47,721 bases of DNA from Bacillota bacterium (GTDB taxonomy: Bacteria > Bacillota > Clostridia > Oscillospirales > Ruminococcaceae), in assembly GCA_023421245.1 (NCBI GenBank), contig JAEZTV010000029.1, forward strand, positions 1 to 47,721, given 5' to 3'. The translations under genes were made by a program, and so were the position numbers. Every line of letters starts with the position of its first letter. The first letter of the stretch is position 1. The notes under the pieces were generated by a model. That model ran no database searches and had not been told where the DNA came from. It saw only the letters and a list, made by a program, of their open reading frames with translations. Shown one piece after another: positions 6,294-14,379 of the stretch.

Positions 6294-9197
6294 TTACTGC
6301 TCCTGCGTTGCGGCAAACAGGCTGCGCAGGCGTATTTTTACCGCACCGAGGTTTGTAATCTCATCAATCTTTATCTGTGTATAGATGCGCCCTTCCTTTT
6401 CAAGGATATCACGCACCTCGTCGGTGGTTATAGCATCTACACCGCAACCGAATGAGACCAGCTGCACCAGATTCATATCGGGCTGTTCGGCTATGTATTT
6501 TGCCGCCGCGTACAAGCGGGAATGGTAGGTCCACTGGTTGAGTACAGTGGTTTTAAACCGCTTGACATCACCGCTCACGCAATCTTCGGAAATTATTGCA
6601 ACGTCGAAGCCGGCAATCAAACGGTCGATGCCGTGGTTGATTTCGGGGTCAACGTGATACGGTCTGCCGGCAAGCACTAAAATCGGTTTATGCTCACTGC
6701 GTGCGCGCCTGACAATCTCTTGCCCTTTACGGCGTACACGGTCAAAGAAGGCAGAAAACTCGTTATATGCGTTTTGTGCCGCGGCCCATACCTCTTTTGG
6801 CGTAATGTCATCAAAATACCTGCTTAAGATGACGTGCATCTTTTTTGGGAAATCACGGCGGCGATGAATACCCACATAATCCTTGATAAATGTGATGTTA
6901 TCGACATCGGACATGTTGGCGGTAATCACCTCGGGATAGTACGCTACCACAGGGCAGTTATAGTGGTTGTCCCCTAGTCCCTCATCCACATTATAGGTAA
7001 GGCAGGGGTAGAAGATGGTGTCGATACCATCTTCAATGAGCGTTTGAACGTGACCGTGAAGAAGCTTTGCGGGGAAACATACCGTATCGGACGGGATGGT
7101 GCTCTGTCCAAGCAGGTACATCTCACGGGTGGATGGCGGAGAGGGTACCACCTCAAAGCCGAGTGTTGTAAAAAAAGCATGCCAGAAGGGCAGAAGCTCG
7201 TACATGTTCAGCCCCATCGGGATGCCGATCCGTCCGCGCGTCCCTGCGACGGGGGTATATTCCTGCAATAGCTTAAACTTATAATCATAGATGTTAAGGC
7301 TGTTGTCTGCGGTTTTTTTGGTTACGGGGCGTTCGCAGCGATTGCCGCTGATAAAGCGTCTGCCGCCATCAAAGGTGTTGATGGTAAGCTGACAGTTATT
7401 CTCACATAGCCCGCAGTTTGCCGAACGAACCTCATGGGTAAAAGCGGCAAGTGCATCGGCCGAAAGAACGGTGCTTTCGGCATCGCTTTTTTTGTGCGCC
7501 TTTGCATACAGCGCAGCACCGTACGCGCCCATCAGCCCTGCAATGGCAGGACGGACAACCTCGCTACCGAGCTCCTGTTCGAAGGAGCGGAGCACCGCAT
7601 CGTTGAGGAAGGTGCCGCCCTGTACCACAACATGGCGGCCAAGCTCTGCGGCGCTCGTTGCGCGGATAACCTTGTACAGTGCGTTTTTCACCACGCTGAT
7701 GGAAAGTCCGGCCGAGATGTTCTCAATCGACGCGCCGTCTTTTTGTGCCTGCTTTACCGAGGAGTTCATAAATACGGTACAGCGTGAACCAAGATCAACG
7801 GGACGGTCGGCAAACAGGCCAAGGCGGGCAAATTCTTCGATAGAGTACCCCAGCGCATTGGCAAAGGTCTGTAAGAACGAGCCGCAGCCAGAGGAGCAGG
7901 CCTCGTTCAAGAAGATGTTATCGATAGTGCCGTTCTTTATCTTAAAGCACTTGATGTCCTGACCGCCGATGTCGATGATAAATTCGACATCGGGCAAAAA
8001 GCTTTTTGCAGCGGTAAAATGAGCAACTGTTTCCACAATACCGTAATCGGTGCAGAAGGCGTTTTTTATAATCTCCTCACCGTAACCGGTCACAGTCGAG
8101 CCGGCAATCTCAATGCCGGGATAGCGCTCGTACAAATCTCGTAAAAAATCAAGGATAATCGGTACGGGGTTCCCGCTGTTGGGGCGGTAGCTTGTAACAA
8201 GCAGCTTGCCTTCCTCCGAAAGCACTACCGCCTTTACGGTAGTTGAGCCCGCATCGATACCGAGATACGCCCTGCCGAGGTAGGCGACTGGGTCCGCCTG
8301 CAATACCTTGTGCTGCTCATGTCGCGCACAAAAGCGTTCATACTCTTCGGTGTTATTAAAAAGCGGGGTCATCGTCGCATACTGTTGTGCGGCCTCGAAA
8401 TGTGAGAGCCGGTTAATCGCCTTATCTATATCAATATCCTGGTCCGCAGAAAACGCGGCGCCGAGTGCAACGTAATAAAGGGAGTCCTCCGGACAGACCC
8501 CCGTGGTTTGCAACGTATCGTCAAAGCTTTTACGCAGCTCCGATAAAAAGGTGAGAGGCCCTCCAAGATAAAGGATGTTGCCTGTGATTGGACGCCCCTG
8601 AGCAAGCCCGGCAATGGTTTGGTTAACTACCGCACCAAAGATGCTGGCCGAAATATCGGTTTTTTTCGCACCTTGATTGAGCAGCGGCTGAATATCGCTC
8701 TTTGCAAAAACGCCGCAGCGTGAGGCAATCGTATACAGCTTATCGTGCTGTGCTGCCAAATCATTCATATTCTCCAGCGACACGTTGAGCAGGGTAGCCA
8801 TCTGGTCGATAAACGCACCTGTCCCGCCCGCGCAGGAGCCGTTCATGCGAACCTCCAGACCGTCGGAAAGAAACAAAATCTTTGCGTCCTCGCCGCCAAG
8901 CTCAATAACCACGTCGGTGCCGGGCGCGCGTTTTGTTGTTGCAATGCGCGTAGCGTACACTTCCTGCACGAACGGAATGGAGCAGCTTTGTGCAAGCCCC
9001 ATACCCGCCGAACCGGATATGGCAATCTTTGCGCTGCTGTGTGCGGGCAAAATACTCTGCACCGTCTGCAGCAGTTCCACAGTTTTTTGCGTGATTTGAG
9101 AAAAATGCCGTTCATAAGAACGGTATGTAATTGTTCCGGTTTTATCGGTCACAACACACTTAATGGTTGTGGAGCCAATATCAAGTCCAATGTTCAA
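6294..9197 (-). CDS. Double BcrA/BadF/HgdC-type activase with DUF2229 region
   Basis: A 967-residue protein with two ASKHA ATPase domains in tandem. The first has IGLDIGSTT at 3-11, C122 in CAGGTGAF and C161 in SRCGVF. The second has LGIDAGSTT at 312-320, GGQD near 411, C434/C438 in CSSGCGSF and C473 in SRCTVF. C122/C161 and C434/C473 fit the positions of the cysteines that hold the subunit-bridging [4Fe-4S] cluster in HgdC, the ATP-driven activator of 2-hydroxyglutaryl-CoA dehydratase. From about residue 600 follows a DUF2229-type region starting CGLCENNCQ. The start is TTG at 9197, supported by GGGGGA. The next gene supplies the rest of the usual fusion. The real electron acceptor is unknown. 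Confidence 0.85.
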   Translation of the reverse strand: MNIGLDIGSTTIKCVVTDKTGTITYRSYERHFSQITQKTVELLQTVQSILPAHSSAKIAISGSAGMGLAQSCSIPFVQEVYATRIATTKRAPGTDVVIELGGEDAKILFLSDGLEVRMNGSCAGGTGAFIDQMATLLNVSLENMNDLAAQHDKLYTIASRCGVFAKSDIQPLLNQGAKKTDISASIFGAVVNQTIAGLAQGRPITGNILYLGGPLTFLSELRKSFDDTLQTTGVCPEDSLYYVALGAAFSADQDIDIDKAINRLSHFEAAQQYATMTPLFNNTEEYERFCARHEQHKVLQADPVAYLGRAYLGIDAGSTTVKAVVLSEEGKLLVTSYRPNSGNPVPIILDFLRDLYERYPGIEIAGSTVTGYGEEIIKNAFCTDYGIVETVAHFTAAKSFLPDVEFIIDIGGQDIKCFKIKNGTIDNIFLNEACSSGCGSFLQTFANALGYSIEEFARLGLFADRPVDLGSRCTVFMNSSVKQAQKDGASIENISAGLSISVVKNALYKVIRATSAAELGRHVVVQGGTFLNDAVLRSFEQELGSEVVRPAIAGLMGAYGAALYAKAHKKSDAESTVLSADALAAFTHEVRSANCGLCENNCQLTINTFDGGRRFISGNRCERPVTKKTADNSLNIYDYKFKLLQEYTPVAGTRGRIGIPMGLNMYELLPFWHAFFTTLGFEVVPSPPSTREMYLLGQSTIPSDTVCFPAKLLHGHVQTLIEDGIDTIFYPCLTYNVDEGLGDNHYNCPVVAYYPEVITANMSDVDNITFIKDYVGIHRRRDFPKKMHVILSRYFDDITPKEVWAAAQNAYNEFSAFFDRVRRKGQEIVRRARSEHKPILVLAGRPYHVDPEINHGIDRLIAGFDVAIISEDCVSGDVKRFKTTVLNQWTYHSRLYAAAKYIAEQPDMNLVQLVSFGCGVDAITTDEVRDILEKEGRIYTQIKIDEITNLGAVKIRLRSLFAATQEQ

Positions 9198-9404
9198 GGA
9201 AATCCCCCAGCATTCAATCTATTGTACCAAGGACGGTATTTCCGCCTTTACCCATATAACTGACATTATAGCATTATTTTGATTTTTCGCAAGCATTATG
9301 ACGGTCAGAATCATCTGATTATTGCATATTATTACCTTATCGTGCATAAAAAGTTTGTTCAAATAATGGCCTGTTTCAGGGAGATGCAGGTTTGAAAATC
9401 TATG

Positions 9405-9545
9405 CAAGCCAAGCGGGGCATAAGCGGTGAGCCACGGGTAGCCGTTTTACTTAGGACACGGTCCTTGCAAATACTGATTTCATCAGCATTTGCAGTTTAT
9501 GGTGTAACATGGCCACATGAGTATGTGGACATATTATACCACAAG
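9405..9545. repeat. Palindromic dispersed repeat (copy B)
   Basis: A non-coding block whose parts recur, inverted, at 47541-47640. It has a GGAC-ACG-GTCC mini-hairpin at 9454-9464, a stem GCAAAT/ATTTGC around CTGAT-TTC-ATCAG at 9466-9493, ATGGTGTAAC and a CCACAT/ATGTGG stem at 9513-9528. It ends with ATTATACCAC. The upstream GCGGGGCATAA is shared with copy A. It lies between the divergent activase and ABC-F genes. Confidence 0.8.
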
Positions 9546-9668
9546 TTTGTGAATCAACTGTGAAAGCGCGGCATGCGTAATGCAAAGTCTTTGTAAATGA
9601 TGTGTCATATTCAGATGAACGCCTTACGACATGGTTATAGCCTTTTGGTTAGAATATCTGCTTCTGTA

Positions 9669-9698
9669 TTGCCAATATCGCAGGCGCTATGCTATAAT
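9669..9698 (+). promoter_or_regulatory. Promoter of the ABC-F gene
   Basis: TTGCCA (9669-9674), 18 bases, TATAAT (9693-9698). It lies about 245 bases before the ABC-F start, leaving a long leader. Confidence 0.65.
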
Positions 9699-9728
9699 AA
9701 TTTAAAATAATGGATTGGAGTTGGGAAA

Positions 9729-9749
9729 GTGCGTAATTATTCTTGCTAA
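9729..9749 (+). CDS. Possible leader peptide MRNYSC of the ABC-F gene
   Basis: A six-codon frame starts with GTG at 9729, eight bases after GGAG (9717-9720), and ends with TAA at 9747-9749. It is the only short frame in the leader with a good ribosome binding site. A second frame of 27 codons (9757-9840, beginning MHNKKISAV) follows without a clear binding site. Short leader peptides before a terminator are the usual sensor for ribosome-targeting antibiotics ahead of antibiotic-resistance ABC-F genes. The assignment is inferred from position only. Confidence 0.4.
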   Translation: MRNYSC

Positions 9750-9880
9750 TTATTTTATGCATAATAAGAAGATAAGTGCGGTTTGTTCCGCCTGTTTTGT
9801 TATGCAAAAGCAAGATGGTTACCAATGCTTTTCGCTCTAAATGATATATCATAACCATGCCTTTTTTGGTGTGGTCTTAC

Positions 9881-9930
9881 TGTATCTGCGAGCCGCAAGA
9901 AGTAGCCTTCTTGCGGCTTATTTTGATACA
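9881..9930 (+). terminator. Terminator/attenuator in the ABC-F leader
   Basis: AGCCGCAAGAAG (9891-9902) pairs perfectly with CTTCTTGCGGCT (9907-9918) and is followed by TTATTTT. An outer TGTATC/GATACA stem encloses it. It ends just before GGGGGA, the ribosome binding site of the ABC-F gene, so it must be bypassed for expression. Confidence 0.75.
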
Positions 9931-9944
9931 GGGGGAAATTGTGT

Positions 9945-11429
9945 ATGTCACTTATTAACGTTACAAACCTTACTTTTGCATATGAAGGAAGCTATGACGA
10001 TATATTTAAGGATGTCAGCTTCCAAATTGATACCGATTGGAAACTGGGCTTTACGGGACGAAACGGCAGAGGAAAAACCACCTTTTTAAATCTGCTTTTG
10101 GGTAAATACAAGTACAGCGGCAGTATCACTGCCAGTGTTGGCTTTGAGTATTTTCCGTATGAGGTTTGCGATATGCAAAGCGATACCATTGATATTATTG
10201 ACGGCATTCACTCCGACTATCTGCACTGGCAACTGGTAAAGGAGCTTACGCTGCTTGAGGTGGGAGAGGATGTATTATACCGACCGTTTGCAACACTTTC
10301 TAAGGGGGAACAGACCAAAGTGCTGCTGGCGGTGCTCTTTCTCAAAGAAAACCGGTTTTTGCTCATTGACGAGCCGACCAACCATCTTGATCAGGATGCG
10401 AGAAGAATTGTGGGTGACTACCTGCAAGGTAAGCGTGGATTCATTCTCGTTTCTCATGACCGCGCGTTTCTTGACCGGTGTACCGACCATATCCTGTCCA
10501 TCAACAAAGCAAGCATTGAGATTCAGAAAGGTAACTTTTCAAGCTGGTGGAAAAACAAGCAGATGCAGGATAACTTTGAGCTGGCGCAAAATGAAAGGCT
10601 TAAAAAAGACATCAGCCGCCTTGCCGATGCCGCAAAGCAAGCATCCGACTGGTCGGGGAAGGTAGAAAAAACAAAGTATGGCACAAAGAATTCAGGGCTG
10701 AAGCCGGATAAGGGCTATATCGGGCACAAAGCGGCAAAGATGATGAAGCGCTCAAAGTCAATACAGGCAAGGCAGCAGATTGCGGCTGATGATAAATCCA
10801 AGCTGCTTAAAAACATCGAAACCAGTGAGCGGCTTAAGATAGCCCCGCTTGCCTTTCACGGCACCCGCCTTATACAGCTTAGTAACGTGTCTGTCCGTTA
10901 TGGCGAAAATATCGTGTGTAATGACATCGGTTTTGAGGTAAATTGTGGGGATAGAATCGCACTGTGCGGTAAAAATGGGTCAGGTAAATCCAGTATTCTC
11001 AGGCTGATTTGTAACGGCGATGTTGCCTACACCGGCGAATACTTCAAGAGCAGCGGGCTTGTTATATCTTACGTTGCTCAAATGGCCGATCACCTTGCGG
11101 GGAATTTAACAGAGTACGCAGAAAATAGAGGGATTGATGAAAGTCTCTTTAAAGCTATCTTGAGAAAGCTTGATTTTTCGCGCGTGCAGTTTGAAAAGGA
11201 ACTATCCGACTTCAGCGCAGGGCAGAAGAAAAAGGTGTTGATTGCGGCAAGCCTTTGTGAGCGTGCCCATCTTTATCTCTGGGATGAACCCCTTAACTAT
11301 ATCGATGTGCTTTCACGGATGCAGATTGAAGAGCTGCTGCTCCAATACAAACCCACCATCGTATTTGTAGAGCACGACAGTGCGTTTTGCAGGCGTGTTG
11401 CAACCAAATATGTCGAGCTTTCACAGTAA
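9945..11429 (+). CDS. Lsa-type ABC-F ribosomal protection protein
   Basis: A soluble 494-residue protein with two ATP-binding cassettes and no membrane segments, as in ABC-F factors that bind the ribosomal E site. Cassette 1 has Walker A GRNGRGKTT at 39-46, signature LSKGEQTK and Walker B LLIDEPTNHLD. After a charged linker of about 80 residues (the interaction motif that reaches toward bound drug), cassette 2 has GKNGSGKS, FSAGQKKK and LYLWDEP. Sequence and length are closest to the Lsa group, which gives resistance to lincosamides, streptogramin A and pleuromutilins; this is from memory, so the subgroup is tentative. GGGGGA lies eight bases before the chosen ATG. The long leader with a short peptide and terminator fits drug-induced attenuation. 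Confidence 0.88.
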   Translation: MSLINVTNLTFAYEGSYDDIFKDVSFQIDTDWKLGFTGRNGRGKTTFLNLLLGKYKYSGSITASVGFEYFPYEVCDMQSDTIDIIDGIHSDYLHWQLVKELTLLEVGEDVLYRPFATLSKGEQTKVLLAVLFLKENRFLLIDEPTNHLDQDARRIVGDYLQGKRGFILVSHDRAFLDRCTDHILSINKASIEIQKGNFSSWWKNKQMQDNFELAQNERLKKDISRLADAAKQASDWSGKVEKTKYGTKNSGLKPDKGYIGHKAAKMMKRSKSIQARQQIAADDKSKLLKNIETSERLKIAPLAFHGTRLIQLSNVSVRYGENIVCNDIGFEVNCGDRIALCGKNGSGKSSILRLICNGDVAYTGEYFKSSGLVISYVAQMADHLAGNLTEYAENRGIDESLFKAILRKLDFSRVQFEKELSDFSAGQKKKVLIAASLCERAHLYLWDEPLNYIDVLSRMQIEELLLQYKPTIVFVEHDSAFCRRVATKYVELSQ

Positions 11430-11489
11430 ATTTAGCAATGTTGTAAAAAATGGTACGCAATGCAGCCTGCCGGATTAGCGAACCCGACA

Positions 11490-11518
11490 TTTACAGTCAT
11501 CTCAAAATATATTATAAT
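11490..11518 (+). promoter_or_regulatory. Promoter of nfnAB
   Basis: TTTACA (11490-11495), 17 bases, TATAAT (11513-11518). The predicted start near 11525 gives a leader of about 200 bases. Confidence 0.75.
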
Positions 11519-11661
11519 ATTTTTAGATGTATGCTTCATAACACAGATATCCCAATAGCCGCTTCAATGAACGTATGATAGGTAAGGATCGGTGCTTTTT
11601 ACCGGTACGATGTGTAATGCAGCAGCAATGCGGCACAGTTGCGCGTTTGTGCATAACAGCG

Positions 11662-11708
11662 AAGGAAAGAGAAGCTGCCGTTATAGCTTCTCTTTCCTTG
11701 TACTTTTC
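11662..11708 (+). terminator. Terminator-like hairpin in the nfnAB leader
   Basis: AAGGAAAGAGAAGCT (11662-11676) pairs perfectly with AGCTTCTCTTTCCTT (11685-11699), followed by GTACTTTTC and then the AAAGGAG of nfnA. Its place between promoter and gene suggests attenuation. A 40-codon frame (11610-11732) with no ribosome binding site runs through the hairpin and overlaps the nfnA start codon; it may be chance. Confidence 0.65.
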
Positions 11709-11728
11709 ATAAAGGAGATGAATGTACT

Positions 11729-12577
11729 ATGAGATATAAAATTATCAAAAAGAGATCACTTAACCCTTCGGTTAGCCTAATGGAGATTTACGAGCCGTTA
11801 ATTGCAAAAAAAGCGGAGCCCGGTCAGTTTATCGTGCTGCGAGTCGATGAGAATGGCGAACGAATTCCCCTGACCATCGCAGACTTTGACCGAGAGCAGG
11901 GAACGGTAACAATTATTTTTCAAATTGTCGGCGCAACGACTAAGGCGCTTGATGCATTGGAACAGGGCGACTGTCTGCACGATTTCGTTGGGCCGCTCGG
12001 TGTGCCCTCCCATACCGAGGGCTTAAAAAAGGTCGCGGTGGTCGGCGGCGGCGTCGGCTGCGCAATTGCGTATCCTGTTGCGAAAAAGCTGCACCGCAAT
12101 GGTGCGGTAGTCCATACCATTATCGGCTTTCGGTCGAAGGACCTGGTAATTCTTGAGCGGGAGTTCTCGCAGGTTAGTGATAAGTTGATAATCAAGACCG
12201 ACGATGGCTCGTACGGTACCAAGGGCCTTGTAACCGATGCGCTCAAACAGCTGATTGAGTCAGGCGAGCAGTACGATGAGGTTATCGCTATCGGCCCGCT
12301 TGTTATGATGAAATTTGTGGCAAGGCTTACGAAAGAGTACGCCATTAAGACGGTGGTAAGCATGAATCCCGTAATGATAGACGGCACGGGAATGTGCGGT
12401 GGCTGCCGCTTGACTGTCGGCGGAGAGATGAAATTTGCTTGTGTAGACGGCCCTGAATTTGATGGGCATCTGGTTGATTTTGATGAGGCAATCGAGCGCA
12501 GCACGATGTACAAAGGCTTTGAGCATCGCCGGAATGAGGATGCCTGCAGGCTGATTCGCGCGGCAGATGAGAAGTAG
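11729..12577 (+). CDS. nfnA: NfnA: NADH-dependent ferredoxin:NADP+ oxidoreductase, small subunit
   Basis: A 282-residue FNR-type flavoprotein of the NfnA / sulfide dehydrogenase beta / PyrK-like group. It carries the NADH site, an FAD and a [2Fe-2S] cluster of the electron-bifurcating transhydrogenase, which couples NADH and reduced ferredoxin to NADP+ reduction. FAD-binding residues lie in RIPLTIADFD (about 50-59), the nucleotide-binding loop is VGGGVGCA (about 107-114), and the cluster cysteines are C223, C226 and C238 (MCGGCRLTVGG then FACVDG). AAAGGAGATG precedes the ATG. nfnB starts 30 bases downstream, as usual for this pair. Without the neighbour it could be read as a PyrK-type subunit. 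Confidence 0.92.
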   Translation: MRYKIIKKRSLNPSVSLMEIYEPLIAKKAEPGQFIVLRVDENGERIPLTIADFDREQGTVTIIFQIVGATTKALDALEQGDCLHDFVGPLGVPSHTEGLKKVAVVGGGVGCAIAYPVAKKLHRNGAVVHTIIGFRSKDLVILEREFSQVSDKLIIKTDDGSYGTKGLVTDALKQLIESGEQYDEVIAIGPLVMMKFVARLTKEYAIKTVVSMNPVMIDGTGMCGGCRLTVGGEMKFACVDGPEFDGHLVDFDEAIERSTMYKGFEHRRNEDACRLIRAADEK

Positions 12578-12607
12578 CGCGAAACCGGAAAAAGGAGCGA
12601 ATGAAGT

Positions 12608-13999
12608 ATGGCGAATATGATGCCAAATAAAAACCCAATGCCGGTGCAGGACCCCGATGTGCGTGGCAGCAATTTTGACGAGGTGGCGCTGGGTTATACC
12701 GAGGAGCAAGCGGTCAGTGAAGCGGAGCGCTGCTTAAATTGCAAGCACCGCCCATGTGTGGGCGGCTGCCCCGTCGCGATTGATATTCCGGGATTTATCA
12801 TGCGGATAAAAGACCGTGATTTTGAGGGTGCTTACGATATACTCAACCGTTCCACATCGCTGCCTGCGGTGTGCGGGCGCGTCTGCCCGCAGGAAACGCA
12901 GTGCGAAGCAAGATGCGTGCGCGGTATCAAGGGCGAGCCGGTTGCAATCGGCCGGCTTGAGCGCTTTGCAGCGGATTACCATATGCAAAACAGCACAAAA
13001 AAGCCGCCGATGCCCAAAAGAAACGGGCACAAAATTGCGGTGGTGGGTTCCGGCCCCGCTGGCCTCTCCTGTGCCGGAGATCTTGCCAAGATGGGGTATG
13101 ATGTAACTGTGTTTGAGGCGCTGCATATGGCGGGCGGTGTATTGGTTTATGGAATCCCACAGTTTCGCCTGCCTAAGGAGATTGTTCAAAAGGAGATTGA
13201 CAACCTAAAAGCAATTGGGGTTACCATTAACACCAACATGGTAATCGGCAAGGTGCTCTCAATCGACGAACTGTTTGAACAGGGTTTCGAGGGAGTGTTT
13301 ATCGGCTCGGGTGCGGGACTGCCACGCTTCATGAGTATCCCGGGCGAAAATCTAAAAGGCGTATACTCCGCCAACGAATTTTTAACCCGCATTAACCTGA
13401 TGAAGGCATATAAGGATGATACGCAAACCCCCATCCAGTATGCAAAAAGTGTAGCGGTAGTAGGCGGCGGCAATGTTGCGATGGATGCGGCGCGGTGCGC
13501 TAAACGTCTGGGCGCCGAGAAGGTATATATTGTTTACCGCCGTTCTGAGGAGGAAATGCCGGCACGCCATGAGGAGATAGATCACGCCAAAGAGGAAGGT
13601 ATTCTCTTTAAAGTGCTGACAAATCCGGTCGAGATTCTGGGTGATGGGCAAAGATTTGTCAGCGGCATGAGGTGCGTGGAGATGGAATTGGGCGGGCCTG
13701 ACGCTACGGGAAGGCGCAGTCCTGCCGAAAAGAAGAACTCCGGCTTTGTACTGGACGTGGACTGTGTTATCATGTCCATCGGTACCTCGCCAAACCCCTT
13801 GATTCGAAATACGACACAGGGTCTTGCAACCAATCGTCATGGCTGCATCCTTGCCGATGAGGATACGGGGCAAACCTCACGCGCGGGCGTGTATGCCGGC
13901 GGTGATGCCGTAACCGGTGCGGCAACCGTAATTCTGGCGATGGGCGCAGGGAAAAATGCTGCGAAGGCCATTGACAGGTATATGAAAGAGAGCGTTTAA
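12608..13999 (+). CDS. nfnB: NfnB: NADPH-binding large subunit of the bifurcating transhydrogenase
   Basis: A 463-residue protein of the GltD-like glutamate synthase small-subunit family. Two N-terminal [4Fe-4S] sites are visible: C42, C45, C50, C54 (CLNCKHRPCVGGC) and C89, C93, C99, C103. The bifurcating FAD domain has GSGPAGLS near residue 148, the NADPH domain has VGGGNVAMDAAR near 286, and the C-terminal flavin motif is YAGGDAVTGAATV. Length and pairing with nfnA match NfnB rather than true glutamate synthase, and no large glutamate synthase subunit is present. Start at 12608, with AAAGGAG about ten bases before it. The operon ends at a strong terminator. Confidence 0.92.
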   Translation: MANMMPNKNPMPVQDPDVRGSNFDEVALGYTEEQAVSEAERCLNCKHRPCVGGCPVAIDIPGFIMRIKDRDFEGAYDILNRSTSLPAVCGRVCPQETQCEARCVRGIKGEPVAIGRLERFAADYHMQNSTKKPPMPKRNGHKIAVVGSGPAGLSCAGDLAKMGYDVTVFEALHMAGGVLVYGIPQFRLPKEIVQKEIDNLKAIGVTINTNMVIGKVLSIDELFEQGFEGVFIGSGAGLPRFMSIPGENLKGVYSANEFLTRINLMKAYKDDTQTPIQYAKSVAVVGGGNVAMDAARCAKRLGAEKVYIVYRRSEEEMPARHEEIDHAKEEGILFKVLTNPVEILGDGQRFVSGMRCVEMELGGPDATGRRSPAEKKNSGFVLDVDCVIMSIGTSPNPLIRNTTQGLATNRHGCILADEDTGQTSRAGVYAGGDAVTGAATVILAMGAGKNAAKAIDRYMKESV

Positions 14000-14020
14000 C
14001 AATCGGTGCGTTTACAAAGT

Positions 14021-14065
14021 GGATGGCAGTATGATGCAATTTTGCTGTACTGCCATCCGTTTTTT
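14021..14065 (+). terminator. Intrinsic terminator of nfnAB
   Basis: GGATGGCAGTA (14021-14031) pairs with TACTGCCATCC (14048-14058), followed by G and six T. Confidence 0.92.
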
Positions 14066-14379
14066 GCGCACACACAACAAAAAAAGCAATCAAAAAATAT
14101 GTTATTAGAAAATGTTATGCATTTTATGCTTGAATAAACGTTTGTTTCTCGGTGAACTATTGCGCTTGGTGTCGTTGTTTGTTAATATTAGTTGGAAGAT
14201 TATTATAAATAACGCACCGTTAGTAATTTACCTTTCCTTTACAAGTGTTTTACATAAAGGATAGGTTTCTTGTTATTTGTAATGTATTTTTAACAGACTG
14301 CTGCTGCGGAGATATAAACATTGATATGCCGATAAATTATTTGGTCATACAACCCTCTCTCAGCGGAATGGAGACGTTG
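14066..14379. other. AT-rich interval before the AraC-type regulator
   Basis: About 310 bases with no supported gene. The regulator's frame stays open back to 14245, but the better ribosome binding site is at 14380. A TATAAA near 14204 could be a -10 element, but no good -35 goes with it. Confidence 0.4.

Noticed and set aside
8745..9263. Long open frame opposite the activase gene
   Set aside because: Antisense to strongly conserved ATPase motifs, with no binding site of its own; a by-product of base composition.
11920..12672. 250-codon open frame opposite nfnA
   Set aside because: The plus strand encodes intact flavin and cluster motifs; the antisense frame shows no domain.
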